Shown: positions 53,818 to 63,069 of the stretch, piece after piece
How the letters are laid out: each line of letters begins with the position of its first letter
Position numbering within the stretch: position 1 is the first letter of the stretch
NCBI GenBank assembly: GCA_963710975.1
Contig: CAVQCG010000005.1
Coordinates: 806,001-870,000, forward strand
Source of the DNA: JBBQXH01 sp963710975
GTDB taxonomy: Bacteria > Actinomycetota > Thermoleophilia > Gaiellales > Gaiellaceae
Direction of reading: 5' to 3'
Length of the DNA stretch: 64,000 nucleotides
Program-made: the position numbers and the translations under genes
Notes under the pieces: generated by a model
Told to the model about the DNA's origin: nothing
The model's input: only the letters and a program-made list of their open reading frames with translations
The model's database searches: none

Positions 53818-54666
53818 ATGGAGGTCGTGGCGTTCGCGGATCCGGCCGAGTTCGCCGAGGCTGCCTTCCCGTACCTCGAGCGCCGCGAGGCCGAGCATAA
53901 TCTCCTGCTCGGGATCACGGCCCGGCTGATCGACGGTGGTACGGGCGGATGGGCCAGGTCGGACGAGCCACCCGGATTCTGGATAGTCCTCAACGGAACC
54001 GAGATCGCGGTCGCGGCACTGATGACTCCGCCGTACGACCTCGCGGTGAGCCATGCCCCGGCGGGCGCGCCCACTGCGCTGGCCGGCTTCCTCGATGCAG
54101 TCGGGCAGGATGTGCCAGGGGTGACGGGGCCGCGCAGCGAGGCCGACGAGTTTGCGGCGGCCTGGCAGCCGCTCGCCGGCTGTTCGGCAAAGCTCCGGCG
54201 CAAGGAGCGCATCTACAGGCTGACCGAGGTCATTCCACCGACCGGCGTCGAGGGCAGCGCGCGACTTGCCGGGGCCCAGGATCTCAGACTCCTCACCGAC
54301 TGGCTGAATGCATTTGCCGCCTTCACCGGCGAACCCGGAGACGGCGAAGCCGCCGCGGCGGATGCCATCGCGCGCGGCCGCGCGCTCCTCTGGGTCGATG
54401 GTGAGCCGGTCTCGCTCGCCGCGTGGGGACGGATGACGCCGACCGGAGCCTCGGTCGGGCCCGTCTACACGCCTCCGGAGAATCGCGGCCACGGTTACGC
54501 GTCAGCGGCGACCGCGGCGCTGAGCGCACAGCTTCTCGCGTCGGGCCGCGCCTTCTGCTGCCTCTACACCGACCTCGACAACCCGACGTCGAACCGCATC
54601 TACCAGCGAATTGGCTACCAGCCGCTGGTCGACGTGAACCACTACCGCTTCACGTTGCAGCGGTGA
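53818..54666 (+). CDS. GNAT-family N-acetyltransferase
   Basis: A 282-residue protein with a divergent N-terminal half and a C-terminal GNAT domain. The acetyl-CoA motif region is VGPVYTPPENRGHGYASAATAALSAQLLASG (the RGHGYA part is the pyrophosphate loop), followed by CCLYTDLDNPTSNRIYQRIGYQP. The substrate is unknown. Its 3' end overlaps the convergent hydrolase by 17 bp. Confidence 0.85.
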   Translation: MEVVAFADPAEFAEAAFPYLERREAEHNLLLGITARLIDGGTGGWARSDEPPGFWIVLNGTEIAVAALMTPPYDLAVSHAPAGAPTALAGFLDAVGQDVPGVTGPRSEADEFAAAWQPLAGCSAKLRRKERIYRLTEVIPPTGVEGSARLAGAQDLRLLTDWLNAFAAFTGEPGDGEAAAADAIARGRALLWVDGEPVSLAAWGRMTPTGASVGPVYTPPENRGHGYASAATAALSAQLLASGRAFCCLYTDLDNPTSNRIYQRIGYQPLVDVNHYRFTLQR

Positions 54667-55924
54667 GGAAGGCGAGAATCTCGGGCCATGCGGTGGCCTG
54701 CGCCTTCGCGCACCCTTCGGGCGTTCCACCCGAGTACAGCCCATCGGTCCAGGTCACCGTCGTCGGCGTGACGGGCGGGCGGATGATGTGGCCGGCGTCT
54801 TCGAAGCGCAGATGCCGGTCACCGTGGATACCCGCCTGTTCGCGCCGCTCGATCATCGTCTCGACCATGATCGGCGCCGGCCACATCTGGTCGTCGTCAC
54901 CGGTGACGAAGAGAATCCGGGCGGCGATCTGCTCCACAGGGATGGCAGCGGCGTCGAGCGCCCTGGCGTCTCCCGAGCCGGGCGAATAGGCATTCCGCAG
55001 GTGCAGCGCGCTCGGCCGCGGGTGCCGGGAGAACCTGCCGAGCAGACTGTTCTTGATCAACTCCGGCATGATCGCGCCGCCGTGCATGTGGACATACGGG
55101 AGCGGCTCGCCGCGGTAGGTCCACGACGACTTGTCGGGTGGCCGGCCTTCCGCTAGCGCCTGCCAGACGACGCTGCTCGGCGAGACGGCCACGACCCCTC
55201 CGACCTGGAGGTCGGGCTCCGCGGCGAGGACAGACAGCGTCCCTTCCGACCCGACCGACGCGCAGAGAACCGAGACCCCGCTCACATCGGGTTCGGCCGC
55301 CAGCGACCTGAACGCGGCTCCGAGCGCCTCGAGCGGAACCTCGCAGAGCGTCGGGGGCATGCCCTCGAGGCCCATGTAGCCGACCACCATCGCGGTGAAA
55401 CCATGAGAGGCGAGCAGCGCGGCCGTCGGCTCCATCGCCTCGGGCCCTGTCGTGCCGGGAACGATCGCGACACCCATGCGCCGGCCCGACCGGCCCGGCT
55501 CGTAGATGGCCCCGACGAATCCGTCGCCGCGAAGCTCGCGACGACGGACTCCAGGAGCCGTCCACCGTCGTACCGCGGTCGCAGTCGCAGTCTCCCCGGC
55601 AGCGACGGCCTCGAGCTCGAGCTCGATCAGATCCGCGGGCGCGGCGAACATGACCGGGGCAACATCCTCTCGGGTGAACGTCATCGACCAGACCGGGCCG
55701 GTCGCGTCCGCTCCCTCGTACGTCCCCGAGGTAGGGGCAGCCCTCGCAGTGTCCACCGTGCCGCTCGCATCGGCCGGATAGACGTTCGTCGATTGCCATC
55801 GATTGCCGCGCGTGTCTGTGGCGGAGACGACGAGCTCGACCTCGGCTCCCGGGGGTGCGTCGAGAACGGCGAGACGCAGGTCGCCGTCGATCAGGCCATC
55901 GTCAGGATCGGCCGCGATGCGCAC
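54650..55924 (-). CDS. Acyl-CoA thioester hydrolase/BAAT-type alpha/beta hydrolase
   Basis: A 424-residue protein with the two-domain structure of acyl-CoA thioesterase/BAAT enzymes. The N-terminal beta domain (residues 1-130) starts IAADPDDGLIDGDLRLAVLD. The C-terminal alpha/beta hydrolase contains YEPGRSGRRMGVAIVPGTTG, MVVGYMGLEGMPPTL, the nucleophile region SVLCASVGSEGTLSVLA with Ser (in place of Cys in BAAT), ILFVTGDDDQMWP for the Asp, and FEDAGHIIRPP for the His. It could hydrolyse fatty acyl thioesters or transfer acyl groups. GTG start. Confidence 0.8.
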   Translation of the reverse strand: MRIAADPDDGLIDGDLRLAVLDAPPGAEVELVVSATDTRGNRWQSTNVYPADASGTVDTARAAPTSGTYEGADATGPVWSMTFTREDVAPVMFAAPADLIELELEAVAAGETATATAVRRWTAPGVRRRELRGDGFVGAIYEPGRSGRRMGVAIVPGTTGPEAMEPTAALLASHGFTAMVVGYMGLEGMPPTLCEVPLEALGAAFRSLAAEPDVSGVSVLCASVGSEGTLSVLAAEPDLQVGGVVAVSPSSVVWQALAEGRPPDKSSWTYRGEPLPYVHMHGGAIMPELIKNSLLGRFSRHPRPSALHLRNAYSPGSGDARALDAAAIPVEQIAARILFVTGDDDQMWPAPIMVETMIERREQAGIHGDRHLRFEDAGHIIRPPVTPTTVTWTDGLYSGGTPEGCAKAQATAWPEILAFLTAAT

Positions 55925-55948
55925 CCGCCGATCCTCTCATGGAATGCG

Positions 55949-57427
55949 TCAAGAGGCGGAGCTCGGCTCGGGGATCTGCTCCGCTGCCGGATCGTCGCGC
56001 TTTGCCAGCGCCTCCGTGTCGGAGACGAACAGCCAGGCGATCACGGCGCCGGCGACGGCGAAGCCGGCCGCGACGAACATGCCGACACGGAAGCCCGAGA
56101 TCGACGCATCGCGGAGCACGGGATCGACCTGGTCGGTGGCAAGAGGCACTCCTCCACCTCCGCCCTTCGCGTCGAAGGTCAGGCTCACGACGAGGCCTAT
56201 CACCGCAACCGCGAGCAGGTTCCCGAGCCGCGAGACGGTCTGGTTGACTCCGGACGCGATACCGGCGAACTCGCTCGGTGCGGAGGAGAGGGCGGTGGCG
56301 GTGATCGGGGCCACGAAGATCGCCAGACCGAACGAGAAGAGCAGAAGCCCGGGGGCCCCGAATGTCCAGAAGCTGCTCTTCGAGTCCATCAGCAGGAAGA
56401 GGACGATTCCGCCCGCGAGCAGAAGCGGCCCGACCGTCAGGAACAGCCGGGGACCGCGTCTGTCGGCGAGTCCTCCGAATCGCGCCGCGAACAGGATCAT
56501 CACGACGCTGAGCGGAACGTTCGCAAGCCCAGCCTGAAAGGGCGTGAAACCGAGGAACTGCAGGTAGAGGGCGAGGTACACCAAGACCCCGCCGAGCGCC
56601 GCATAGACGAGGAACGTCTCGATATTCGCGACGGCGAAGTTCCGGCGCCGAAAGAGCCCGAAGGGCAGCAGGGGCTCGGCAACCCTGCGCTCGACGACGA
56701 CGAACGACAGGAGTGCCAGGACAGCGACCGGAAAGGCCCACCAGACGGCGTCGAAGCCCTTCTCGGCCCCCTCGACGACACCGTAGGTAAGCATCCCGAA
56801 CCCCAGCGCAGCCGTTGCAGCGCCGACGAGATCGAGCCTGCCGACGTTGACCTTGGTGAGCTCGGGGCAGCGGCCGGCACGCGCCAGGATCACCGTCAGA
56901 GCGGCAAGCGGCAGGTTGAGAAAGAAGATCCAGCGCCACGAGGTCCACTCGACGAGTGCGCCTCCGACAGGAGGCCCGGCGATCGTGGCGACTCCCGTCA
57001 GCGATGTCCACATCCCGACAGCATGACCCGATCTCGGTCCGTACGTGGCACGCAGGAGCGCGAGGCTGTTGGTCGTCAGGAAGGCGCCCGCGACGCCTTG
57101 CAGGGTGCGTGCGAGGATGAGGAGCCCTGCGTTCGGCGCGGCACCGGCGAGGATCGATGCCAGCGCGAAGCCCACGACGCCCCAGGTGAACGTGCTCCTG
57201 CGCCCGAATCGATCTCCAACGGCCCCCGCCGGCAGGTAGAGAGCGGCCAGGGCCAGCGAGTACGAGAGGTAGACCCACTGCTGACCGGTGAGGCCGAGAT
57301 CGAGGTCTCGCTCGATCCGCGGCAGCGCGACGATCACAACCGTCGCGTCGATGAAGGCGAGCGACGACCCGATGACCGTCGCGGCAAGCGTCAGGCGCTG
57401 CCGCGAGGCAAGGCTTCGAGCGGCCAT
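55949..57427 (-). CDS. MFS drug exporter, 14-helix DHA2 (EmrB/QacA) type
   Basis: A 492-residue exporter with about 14 hydrophobic segments. LAFIDATVVIVALPRIERDL in helix 1 is the DHA2 signature region. GDRFGRRSTF is the loop 2-3 motif A, LILARTLQGVAGAF follows, and GPPVGGALVEWTSWRWIFFLNLP is the antiporter motif C region. The drug range is unknown. ATG 57427 begins at the first conserved segment; a 37-residue upstream extension in the same frame is not hydrophobic and is not used. Confidence 0.88.
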   Translation of the reverse strand: MAARSLASRQRLTLAATVIGSSLAFIDATVVIVALPRIERDLDLGLTGQQWVYLSYSLALAALYLPAGAVGDRFGRRSTFTWGVVGFALASILAGAAPNAGLLILARTLQGVAGAFLTTNSLALLRATYGPRSGHAVGMWTSLTGVATIAGPPVGGALVEWTSWRWIFFLNLPLAALTVILARAGRCPELTKVNVGRLDLVGAATAALGFGMLTYGVVEGAEKGFDAVWWAFPVAVLALLSFVVVERRVAEPLLPFGLFRRRNFAVANIETFLVYAALGGVLVYLALYLQFLGFTPFQAGLANVPLSVVMILFAARFGGLADRRGPRLFLTVGPLLLAGGIVLFLLMDSKSSFWTFGAPGLLLFSFGLAIFVAPITATALSSAPSEFAGIASGVNQTVSRLGNLLAVAVIGLVVSLTFDAKGGGGGVPLATDQVDPVLRDASISGFRVGMFVAAGFAVAGAVIAWLFVSDTEALAKRDDPAAEQIPEPSSAS

Positions 57428-57844
57428 CCGGCCAGGGTACCGGGCGAGATGACCGCTAACGGCCGGGGTTTTTCCTCGCGGTACCGGGCTTTGCCTGGCT
57501 GGGTCCACCCATGGTTTGCCTGACTCACGAGGGCGCATGACGAGGTCGGGGTCGAGCCTCCACCATCGTGTCGATTCAGTGCCCGACGTTCCACAGGTTC
57601 ATGGACGGTCATCGAAATCGTTCGCGGTTCGGCCGCCACACGCCGTCCCTTCGTGACTGGGGCACACGCACGATGTCTGCCGAACCGCGCAAGAGTGCAC
57701 CAACTGAGCCGGTTCTCGAACGAGAGAGCAACGAGAGCCCGGCAGATTCGTAGGGGTCTGACCCCGGTCGGCTGACTCCGGTCGGCCCGTACCGTCCAGA
57801 GCGGACATCTGGCTGCGCCTTCCCGCCCCGGACGCCGACCTTGC
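57428..57844. other. Non-coding 417-bp gap with a REP-like palindrome
   Basis: No gene is convincing here; a 61-codon GTG frame at 57568-57753 lacks GC-rich third positions and recognisable similarity. Near its end is the palindrome GGGGTC-T-GACCCC (57753-57765) followed by the direct repeats CCGGTCGGC at 57764-57772 and 57778-57786. The GGGGTC(T/A)GACCCC type of palindrome occurs in repetitive extragenic elements of other bacteria. No transposase gene is in the window. Confidence 0.5.
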
Positions 57845-59356
57845 CTAGCTGAGAAAGAGGGTGTACGCGGGGTTCTGCGTCTCGTCGACGTACGCGTACC
57901 CGAGGTTTCGCAGGTAGGCGTGGAACGCCTTCATCTCGCCCGGCGGCACCTGGATGCCCGCGAGCACGCGGCCGTAGTCGGCGCCGTGGTTTCGGTAGTG
58001 GAACAGGCTGATGTTCCAGCCGGCGCTCATGGTGTCGAGGAAGCGCATCAGCGCCCCCGGCCGATCGGGAAACTCGAAGCGATAGAGCAGCTCGTGCCGC
58101 GCCTGCGGCGCGCGGCCGCCAACGAGGTGGCGCACGTGGAGCTTCGCCATCTCGTTGTCCGTCAGATCGAGCGTCTCGATGCCATGACGCCCGAGGCTCG
58201 CAAGGAGCCTGTCCTTCTCGCCGGCCTTCTTGACCTCGACGCCGACGAAGACGTGCGCCTCTGACGAGTCCGAATACCGGTAGATGAACTCGGTGATGTT
58301 GCGCTTGCCGACGAGCCGGCAGAAGGCCTTGAAGCTTCCCGGCCGCTCGGGGATCGTCGCGGCGAAGACCGCCTCGCGCTGCTCTCCGAGCTCGGCCCGC
58401 TCGGCGATGAAGCGGAGCCGGTCGAAGTTCATGTTCGCTCCGCAGAGAATCGAGACGAGCGTCTCGCCCTCGAGACCGTGCTCCTCGACATAGCGCTTCG
58501 CCCCCGCGACGCCGAGAGCGCCCGACGGCTCGACGATCGAGCGCGTGTCCTCGAACACGTCCTTGATCGCGGCACAGAGCTCGTCCGTGTCGACGAGAAC
58601 GACATCGTCGACGACCTCGCGGGCGATCCGGAACGTCTCCTTCCCGACCTGTCTGACCGCAACACCATCGGCGAAGAGGCCCACGTGCGGAAGCGTGATC
58701 CGCCGGCCCGCGCGTAGCGATCGCGCCATCGAGTCTGCATCCTCGGGCTCAACGGCGATGACCTTGATCTCGGGCCGCAGGCGCTTGACGTAGGCGCCGA
58801 TACCCGCGATCAGCCCGCCACCACCGACGGCGACGAAGATCGCGTGGATGGGTTGCCGGCACTCGCGGAGGATCTCCATCGCGACGGTTCCCTGGCCCGC
58901 GATGACGTCCGGGTCGTCATACGGATGCACGAAGGTGAGCCGGCGTTTCCGGCCGAGCTCCTGCGCGTGGGCGAACGCCTCGTCGTATGAGTCCCCTTCG
59001 AGGACGACCGTCGCGCCCAGATCAGCGACCGCATCCACCTTGATCTGGGGCGTGGTCACGGGCATGACGATGGTGGCAGGTGTCCCGAGCCGCTCGGCCG
59101 CCAGCGCGACGCCCTGCGCGTGGTTACCCGCTGAGGCAGCGATCACGCCGCGCCGTAGCGCCTCGGGCGAGAGTCGGGACATCTTGTTGTAGGCGCCGCG
59201 CAGCTTGAACGAGAAGACGGGCTGCAGATCCTCCCGCTTCAACAGCAGGTCGTTGCCGAGTCGCCGCGAGAGATTCGGTGCCAGCTCGAGGGGCGTCTCG
59301 ACAGCAACGTCGTAGACGTTCGCGTTCAGGATCGCTTCGAGGTAGTCGCGGGCCAT
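57845..59356 (-). CDS. ilvA: Threonine ammonia-lyase, biosynthetic type
   Basis: PLP enzyme converting threonine to 2-oxobutyrate for isoleucine synthesis. The 503-residue length and two C-terminal ACT-like regulatory domains (about 330-410 and 425-500; AAT IPERPGSFKAFCRLV and FEFPDRPGALMRFLDTM are their openings) define the allosteric biosynthetic form. The PLP lysine is in FSFKLRGAYNKM near residue 50, SAGNHAQGVALAA is near 76, and the phosphate-binding loop is VGGGGLIAG near 180. It diverges from the SDR gene with under 30 bp between starts. Confidence 0.93.
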   Translation of the reverse strand: MARDYLEAILNANVYDVAVETPLELAPNLSRRLGNDLLLKREDLQPVFSFKLRGAYNKMSRLSPEALRRGVIAASAGNHAQGVALAAERLGTPATIVMPVTTPQIKVDAVADLGATVVLEGDSYDEAFAHAQELGRKRRLTFVHPYDDPDVIAGQGTVAMEILRECRQPIHAIFVAVGGGGLIAGIGAYVKRLRPEIKVIAVEPEDADSMARSLRAGRRITLPHVGLFADGVAVRQVGKETFRIAREVVDDVVLVDTDELCAAIKDVFEDTRSIVEPSGALGVAGAKRYVEEHGLEGETLVSILCGANMNFDRLRFIAERAELGEQREAVFAATIPERPGSFKAFCRLVGKRNITEFIYRYSDSSEAHVFVGVEVKKAGEKDRLLASLGRHGIETLDLTDNEMAKLHVRHLVGGRAPQARHELLYRFEFPDRPGALMRFLDTMSAGWNISLFHYRNHGADYGRVLAGIQVPPGEMKAFHAYLRNLGYAYVDETQNPAYTLFLS

Positions 59357-59384
59357 GTCTCCGGCAGGACGTTACAGTGGCGCC

Positions 59385-60104
59385 GTGATCACCGGCATGG
59401 ATGGCTGGACGGCCGTCGTCACCGGCGGTACCTCGGGAATCGGCAGGGCCTGTGCCGATCTCCTCGAACGGTGCGGCGTCACCGTCGTCGTCGCAGATCG
59501 CGACGGGCAGCCGTCGGTCGACGTGACGGATCGAGCCGCTCTCGATAGCGTCGCGTCCGAGATCGCCGCGCGGCACGGAGCCCTGAACGTCCTCGTCAAC
59601 GCCGCAGGTGTCCTCACCGAGAACCGACCCGTCGACGAGATCCCAATCGACGATCTCCGCCGCAACCTCGAGGTCAACCTGATCGGGGTGTTCCAGTCGT
59701 GCCAGGCGTTCGCGCCGCTCCTCGAGGCCGGTCGCGGGTCCGTCGTCAACGTCGCGTCACAGGCGGCGCTCGTCTCGCTTCCACAGCAGGCCGCCTACAC
59801 GGCGAGCAAGGGTGCGGTTGCCGCGCTCACCCGCTCACTCGCCATCGACTGGGCCGCGAAAGGCGTTCGGGCGAACGCGGTTGCCCCCGGATTCACGGTG
59901 ACGCCGATGACCGAAGCGTTCTTCGAGAACGAGACGTTCACCCGGGCGGCCACCGACCGCATTCCCCTCGGACGCCTGCTTCAGGCCGACGAGATAGCCG
60001 GCGCGATCGTCTTCCTCGCGAGCCCCCTCGCGAGCGCGATCACGGGCGTCGTACTCCCTGTCGACGGCGGCTGGACAGCCGGGGAGCCGGCACTACCCTG
60101 GTAG
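59385..60104 (+). CDS. SDR-family oxidoreductase
   Basis: A classical SDR of 239 residues from GTG 59385, or 235 from ATG 59397. TGGTSGIGRACADLL is the cofactor motif, VADRDGQPSVDVTD the strand 2/3 region with Asp favouring NAD(H), NAAGVL follows, and VASQAALVSLPQQAAYTASK contains catalytic Ser, Tyr and Lys. The C-terminus ends VDGGWTAGEP. Substrate unknown. It precedes the Rid-family gene by 4 bp. Confidence 0.84.
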   Translation: MITGMDGWTAVVTGGTSGIGRACADLLERCGVTVVVADRDGQPSVDVTDRAALDSVASEIAARHGALNVLVNAAGVLTENRPVDEIPIDDLRRNLEVNLIGVFQSCQAFAPLLEAGRGSVVNVASQAALVSLPQQAAYTASKGAVAALTRSLAIDWAAKGVRANAVAPGFTVTPMTEAFFENETFTRAATDRIPLGRLLQADEIAGAIVFLASPLASAITGVVLPVDGGWTAGEPALPW

Positions 60105-60108
60105 ACGC

Positions 60109-60513
60109 ATGGTTCGGATCGAACGCATCAAGACCGACCCCGACCCCTACGAGCCCTTCCGCCTCGCCCAGGGCTACCGGGTCGGCGATCTCCTCTTCAT
60201 CTCGGGCCAGGCATCGATCGACGAGAACGCGCAGCTCGTTGGCGAAGGCGACTTCGACGCCCAGGCAGAGCAGACGTTTCGAAACCTGAAGCGCGTTCTC
60301 GAGGCGGGCGGCTCGAGTCTCGAGAACGTCGTCAAGGTGACGATCTTCCTGAGGGACATGGCGAACTTCCCGAAGATCGTCGAGCTACGGGGGACGTGGT
60401 TCACCCCTCCGTACCCGGCCGACACGATCGTCGAGGTATCGTCGCTCGCCTTTCCGGAGCTGGAGATCGAGATCGAGGCGATCGCTGTGGCGGACGACGC
60501 CGTGGAGCGATAA
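60109..60513 (+). CDS. Rid-superfamily (YjgF-like) protein lacking the catalytic Arg
   Basis: A 134-residue Rid protein: LFISGQASIDENAQLVGEGD, FRNLKRVLEAGGSSLENVVKVTIFLRD and LEIEIEAIAV are family features. In enamine deaminase RidA the segment is PAR followed by a small residue and VEV, with Arg binding the carboxylate. Here it reads PADTIVEV, so the Arg is Asp. The protein is therefore probably a Rid4-7-like member rather than a true 2-aminoacrylate deaminase, despite lying two genes from ilvA. Confidence 0.82.
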   Translation: MVRIERIKTDPDPYEPFRLAQGYRVGDLLFISGQASIDENAQLVGEGDFDAQAEQTFRNLKRVLEAGGSSLENVVKVTIFLRDMANFPKIVELRGTWFTPPYPADTIVEVSSLAFPELEIEIEAIAVADDAVER

Positions 60514-60523
60514 GGTCATCGCC

Positions 60524-60898
60524 ATGGATCGCTGGCATCTGCCGTCCATCGATGCGACCGGAAAGCGCGAGCCCCGCCTGCTCTTCTCGACTCCGCCGGC
60601 CTGCCGTGCCGTCGTGATCGACCTCCAGGCGGGCGAGACGATGGGCGACCACTCGGTGCACGAAAACGCCATTCTCCAGGTGGTGAGTGGAACCGTCGCG
60701 CTCGGAACCGCAGACGGTGAGCTGGAGTGCTCGTCCGGAACGCTCGCCAGCTTCGCGCCGGGCGAGCGCCATTCGGTCCGGGCGGTCGAAACGTCGCGGA
60801 TTCTCCTGCTGCTCGCGCCCTGGCCGGGCGACGGTCACTACGGAACCGGCGAGGAAGAGCACCTCGCTACGAACGCGCACGTGCCGCCGCTCGGCTAG
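60524..60898 (+). CDS. Small cupin-domain protein
   Basis: A 124-residue single cupin: VVIDLQAGETMGDHSVHENAILQVVSGTVALG, where GDHSVHENA supplies His/His/Glu ligands, and the second motif SFAPGERHSVRA with the fourth His. Function unknown; such proteins may bind a small ligand or sense metabolites. It may be co-transcribed with the Rid gene 10 bp upstream. Confidence 0.75.
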   Translation: MDRWHLPSIDATGKREPRLLFSTPPACRAVVIDLQAGETMGDHSVHENAILQVVSGTVALGTADGELECSSGTLASFAPGERHSVRAVETSRILLLLAPWPGDGHYGTGEEEHLATNAHVPPLG

Positions 60899-60932
60899 CG
60901 CGGGGGCCAGGCCAGCGCCCAACCCCCGCGCT
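60897..60932. terminator. Bidirectional hairpin terminator
   Basis: AGCGCGGGGG (60897-60906) pairs perfectly with CCCCCGCGCT (60923-60932) around a 16-nt loop. It lies between the cupin gene and the convergent secreted-protein gene and includes part of the cupin TAG stop. Confidence 0.65.
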
Positions 60933-60941
60933 CGCTGGTCT

Positions 60942-61367
60942 CTAGCTCGAGAGGATCAGCTGCTTCGAGAGCACCCGGCCCGGGCTCGTCGAGGCGAACA
61001 CCTGCAGCTCGACGGCGTGAACCCAGCCGCGCCGGTTGGGGAATACGGACTTGTAGGTCTTGAAGGAGTACCAGGCGCAGCCCTTCGATCCCGGGTCGGC
61101 GAGGCGCTTGGTGGCACGCGTCTTGACCTGGAGGGTCGAGAACTTCGCCGGGATGTTGTAGGTGAGCTCGCTGAGCTCGGCCCGCAGGATGCCTGAGCCC
61201 GTGTAGCAGACCACCGCGCTGACCTTCCAGCTCGGGTACTTGCCCGGCTCGACCACCGCGATCCGTGCCCCGCGAAGATGAGGTGACGGGTGCGCCGCGA
61301 GGGCGGGAACGGCGAGAACGAGCACAGCCGCTACCCCGACGGCTAGCGCTGCAAGCCTTTTCTTCAT
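60942..61367 (-). CDS. Small secreted protein of unknown function
   Basis: A 141-residue protein with a clear signal peptide (MKKRLAALAVGVAAVLVLAV, then PALA-AH as a cleavage site). The mature part has SWKVSAVVCYTGSG and GCAWYSFKTYKSVFPNRRGWVHAVELQVFA, with two Cys that could form a disulfide, and looks like a beta-sandwich. I do not recognise the family. GGAGGAG precedes ATG 61367. It is divergent from the sulfatase. Confidence 0.7.
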   Translation of the reverse strand: MKKRLAALAVGVAAVLVLAVPALAAHPSPHLRGARIAVVEPGKYPSWKVSAVVCYTGSGILRAELSELTYNIPAKFSTLQVKTRATKRLADPGSKGCAWYSFKTYKSVFPNRRGWVHAVELQVFASTSPGRVLSKQLILSS

Positions 61368-61484
61368 CTGACTCCTCCGTTCGGGTCGACGGCCGCCGCA
61401 GGACCGAGCGTTGACGATCGTGATCCTATGGCCTCCGAAGCGGTGACGGCGCGCGATGCGGCGCAAGGGGTGCAGACTAGCCCG

Positions 61485-62988
61485 ATGCGCCGTCGCTTCT
61501 CCGCTGCGTTCGCGATACGCGTCGCCGTCGTCGCCGTGTTGCTCGCCATCCTCGCCGCGGGCACGCACGGCGTGCGCGCTGCCGTCCCGTCGGAGGGACC
61601 CCCTTCGGCCGGAGCCGCACCGGCGAGCCCGAACGTGGTCGTGATCCTGACGGACGACGAGCCCGCCCTCGACGGACGGCTCATGAACACGATGCCGAAC
61701 GCCCACGAGCTCTTCCGGGAGCACGGCATCACGTTCACGGACTTCCATGTCGAGACCTCGCTCTGCTGCCCCGCAAGAGCCGGGTACCTGACCGGCCAGC
61801 ACACTCACAACCACGGCGTGACGAAGAATCTCGCCCGGCTCTTCAACCCCGTGATGAGCCTGGCGACCGCGTTGCACGACGCCGGCTACTACACAGGTCT
61901 CGTCGGGAAGTACCTCAACGAGTACGGCAGGCTGGCGCCGGCCGTCCCGCCAGGATGGGATCGCTGGGTCGCTTTCGGCGATGCCAAGTACTACGACTAC
62001 GACCTGTGGATCGACGGAAACCCGATCCCCGAGACTCACGGCGACACCGCCGAGGACTACGCGACCGACGTGATCAGCACCAAGGCGGTCGCGTTGATCC
62101 GCTCGGCGCCGAGAGACCAGCCGCTCTTCCTCTGGGTCGCGCCGAACGCGCCGCACATCCCGACCTGGCAAGTCGCCCCCCGCTACCGGAACGCGCCGTG
62201 TGCCGTGCCTCGCTGGAGGCCACCGAACTACGACGAGTTCAACGTGATCGACAAGCCGCTCTATATCCGGCGGCGCCGGCCGATCGGCGGGAAGGGGAAG
62301 GAGCTCAAGTCGACCTGCCGCCAGCTCCTGGCCGTCGACGATCTCGTCGGCGCCGTTCGCGACGAGCTCGCGGCCCGCGGACGCCTCGAGAACACGATCC
62401 TCGTCTACGCGGGCGACAACGGCTACTTCCAGGGCGAACATCGGATCGGCAGCGGGAAGGGAGCTCCCTACGTCACCGACGTCCCGTTCGCGCTGGCCTG
62501 GCCCGCAGGTCTGGGGTCGGAGCCGCGCACGATCTCCGAGCGCCTCCAGAACATCGACTTCGCGCCGACGATCTGCGCCCTTGCCGGGTGCACGCTGGGC
62601 CCGTACCCGAACGGCCAGAGCCGCCCGGACGGGCTGAGCTTCGCGCCACTCCTCCTCGGCTCCGCCACTACCGTCGGCCGTGACGCGGTCCTCGAGGAGA
62701 TGTTGAACGCAGTGCCGCCGGTGTCGACGCCGTACGCGGCGCTGGTCACGACGGATCTCTCGCCGCTCGGCCGCTGGCACTACGTCGAGTACGCGAACGG
62801 GGAGCGGGAGCTCTACGACATCTCGAACGGTCCGTGCTGGGCGTGGCGGAGCGGAGTGCTTCCTGGAGACCCCTGCGAGCTGATCAACACGGTGAACTAC
62901 CCGACGAACGCCGCGACCGTGCGCGCGCTCCACCTTCGGCTGCGGGAGCTGGAGCAGCGAGAAGGGCGGTCCGCAACCAGGCCCGTAG
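61485..62988 (+). CDS. Secreted type I sulfatase, probable indel at the 3' end
   Basis: An arylsulfatase-like hydrolase. A signal peptide (MRRRFSAAFAIRVAVVAVLL on) precedes NVVVILTDDEPALDGRLM with the Ca-binding Asp pair. The formylglycine motif CCPAR is in ETSLCCPARAGYLTGQHTHNHG near residue 95; LVGKYLNEYG and VYAGDNGYFQGEHRIGSGKG follow. Similarity ends at LRLRELEQ near 62957, but the frame stays open to 63404, overlapping the next gene by 335 nt. Removing one base near 62958 gives a stop at 62988, which I take as the natural end. ATG 61428 is an earlier possible start. Confidence 0.83.
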
Positions 62989-63069
62989 CCGGGAACAATT
63001 GCCGGCCGGGTGGAGTCCAAGCTCCGCGGGGAATACACTCGGAGGCCGACGGAGAACAAGGAGGGGACG

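Noticed and set aside
55403..57523. A 706-residue plus-strand reading frame
   Set aside because: Highly charged antisense shadow over the BAAT-type hydrolase and MFS genes, a common effect of GC-rich codon bias.
57568..57753. 61-residue GTG-initiated protein
   Set aside because: No ribosome-binding site, poor third-position GC and no recognisable motif.
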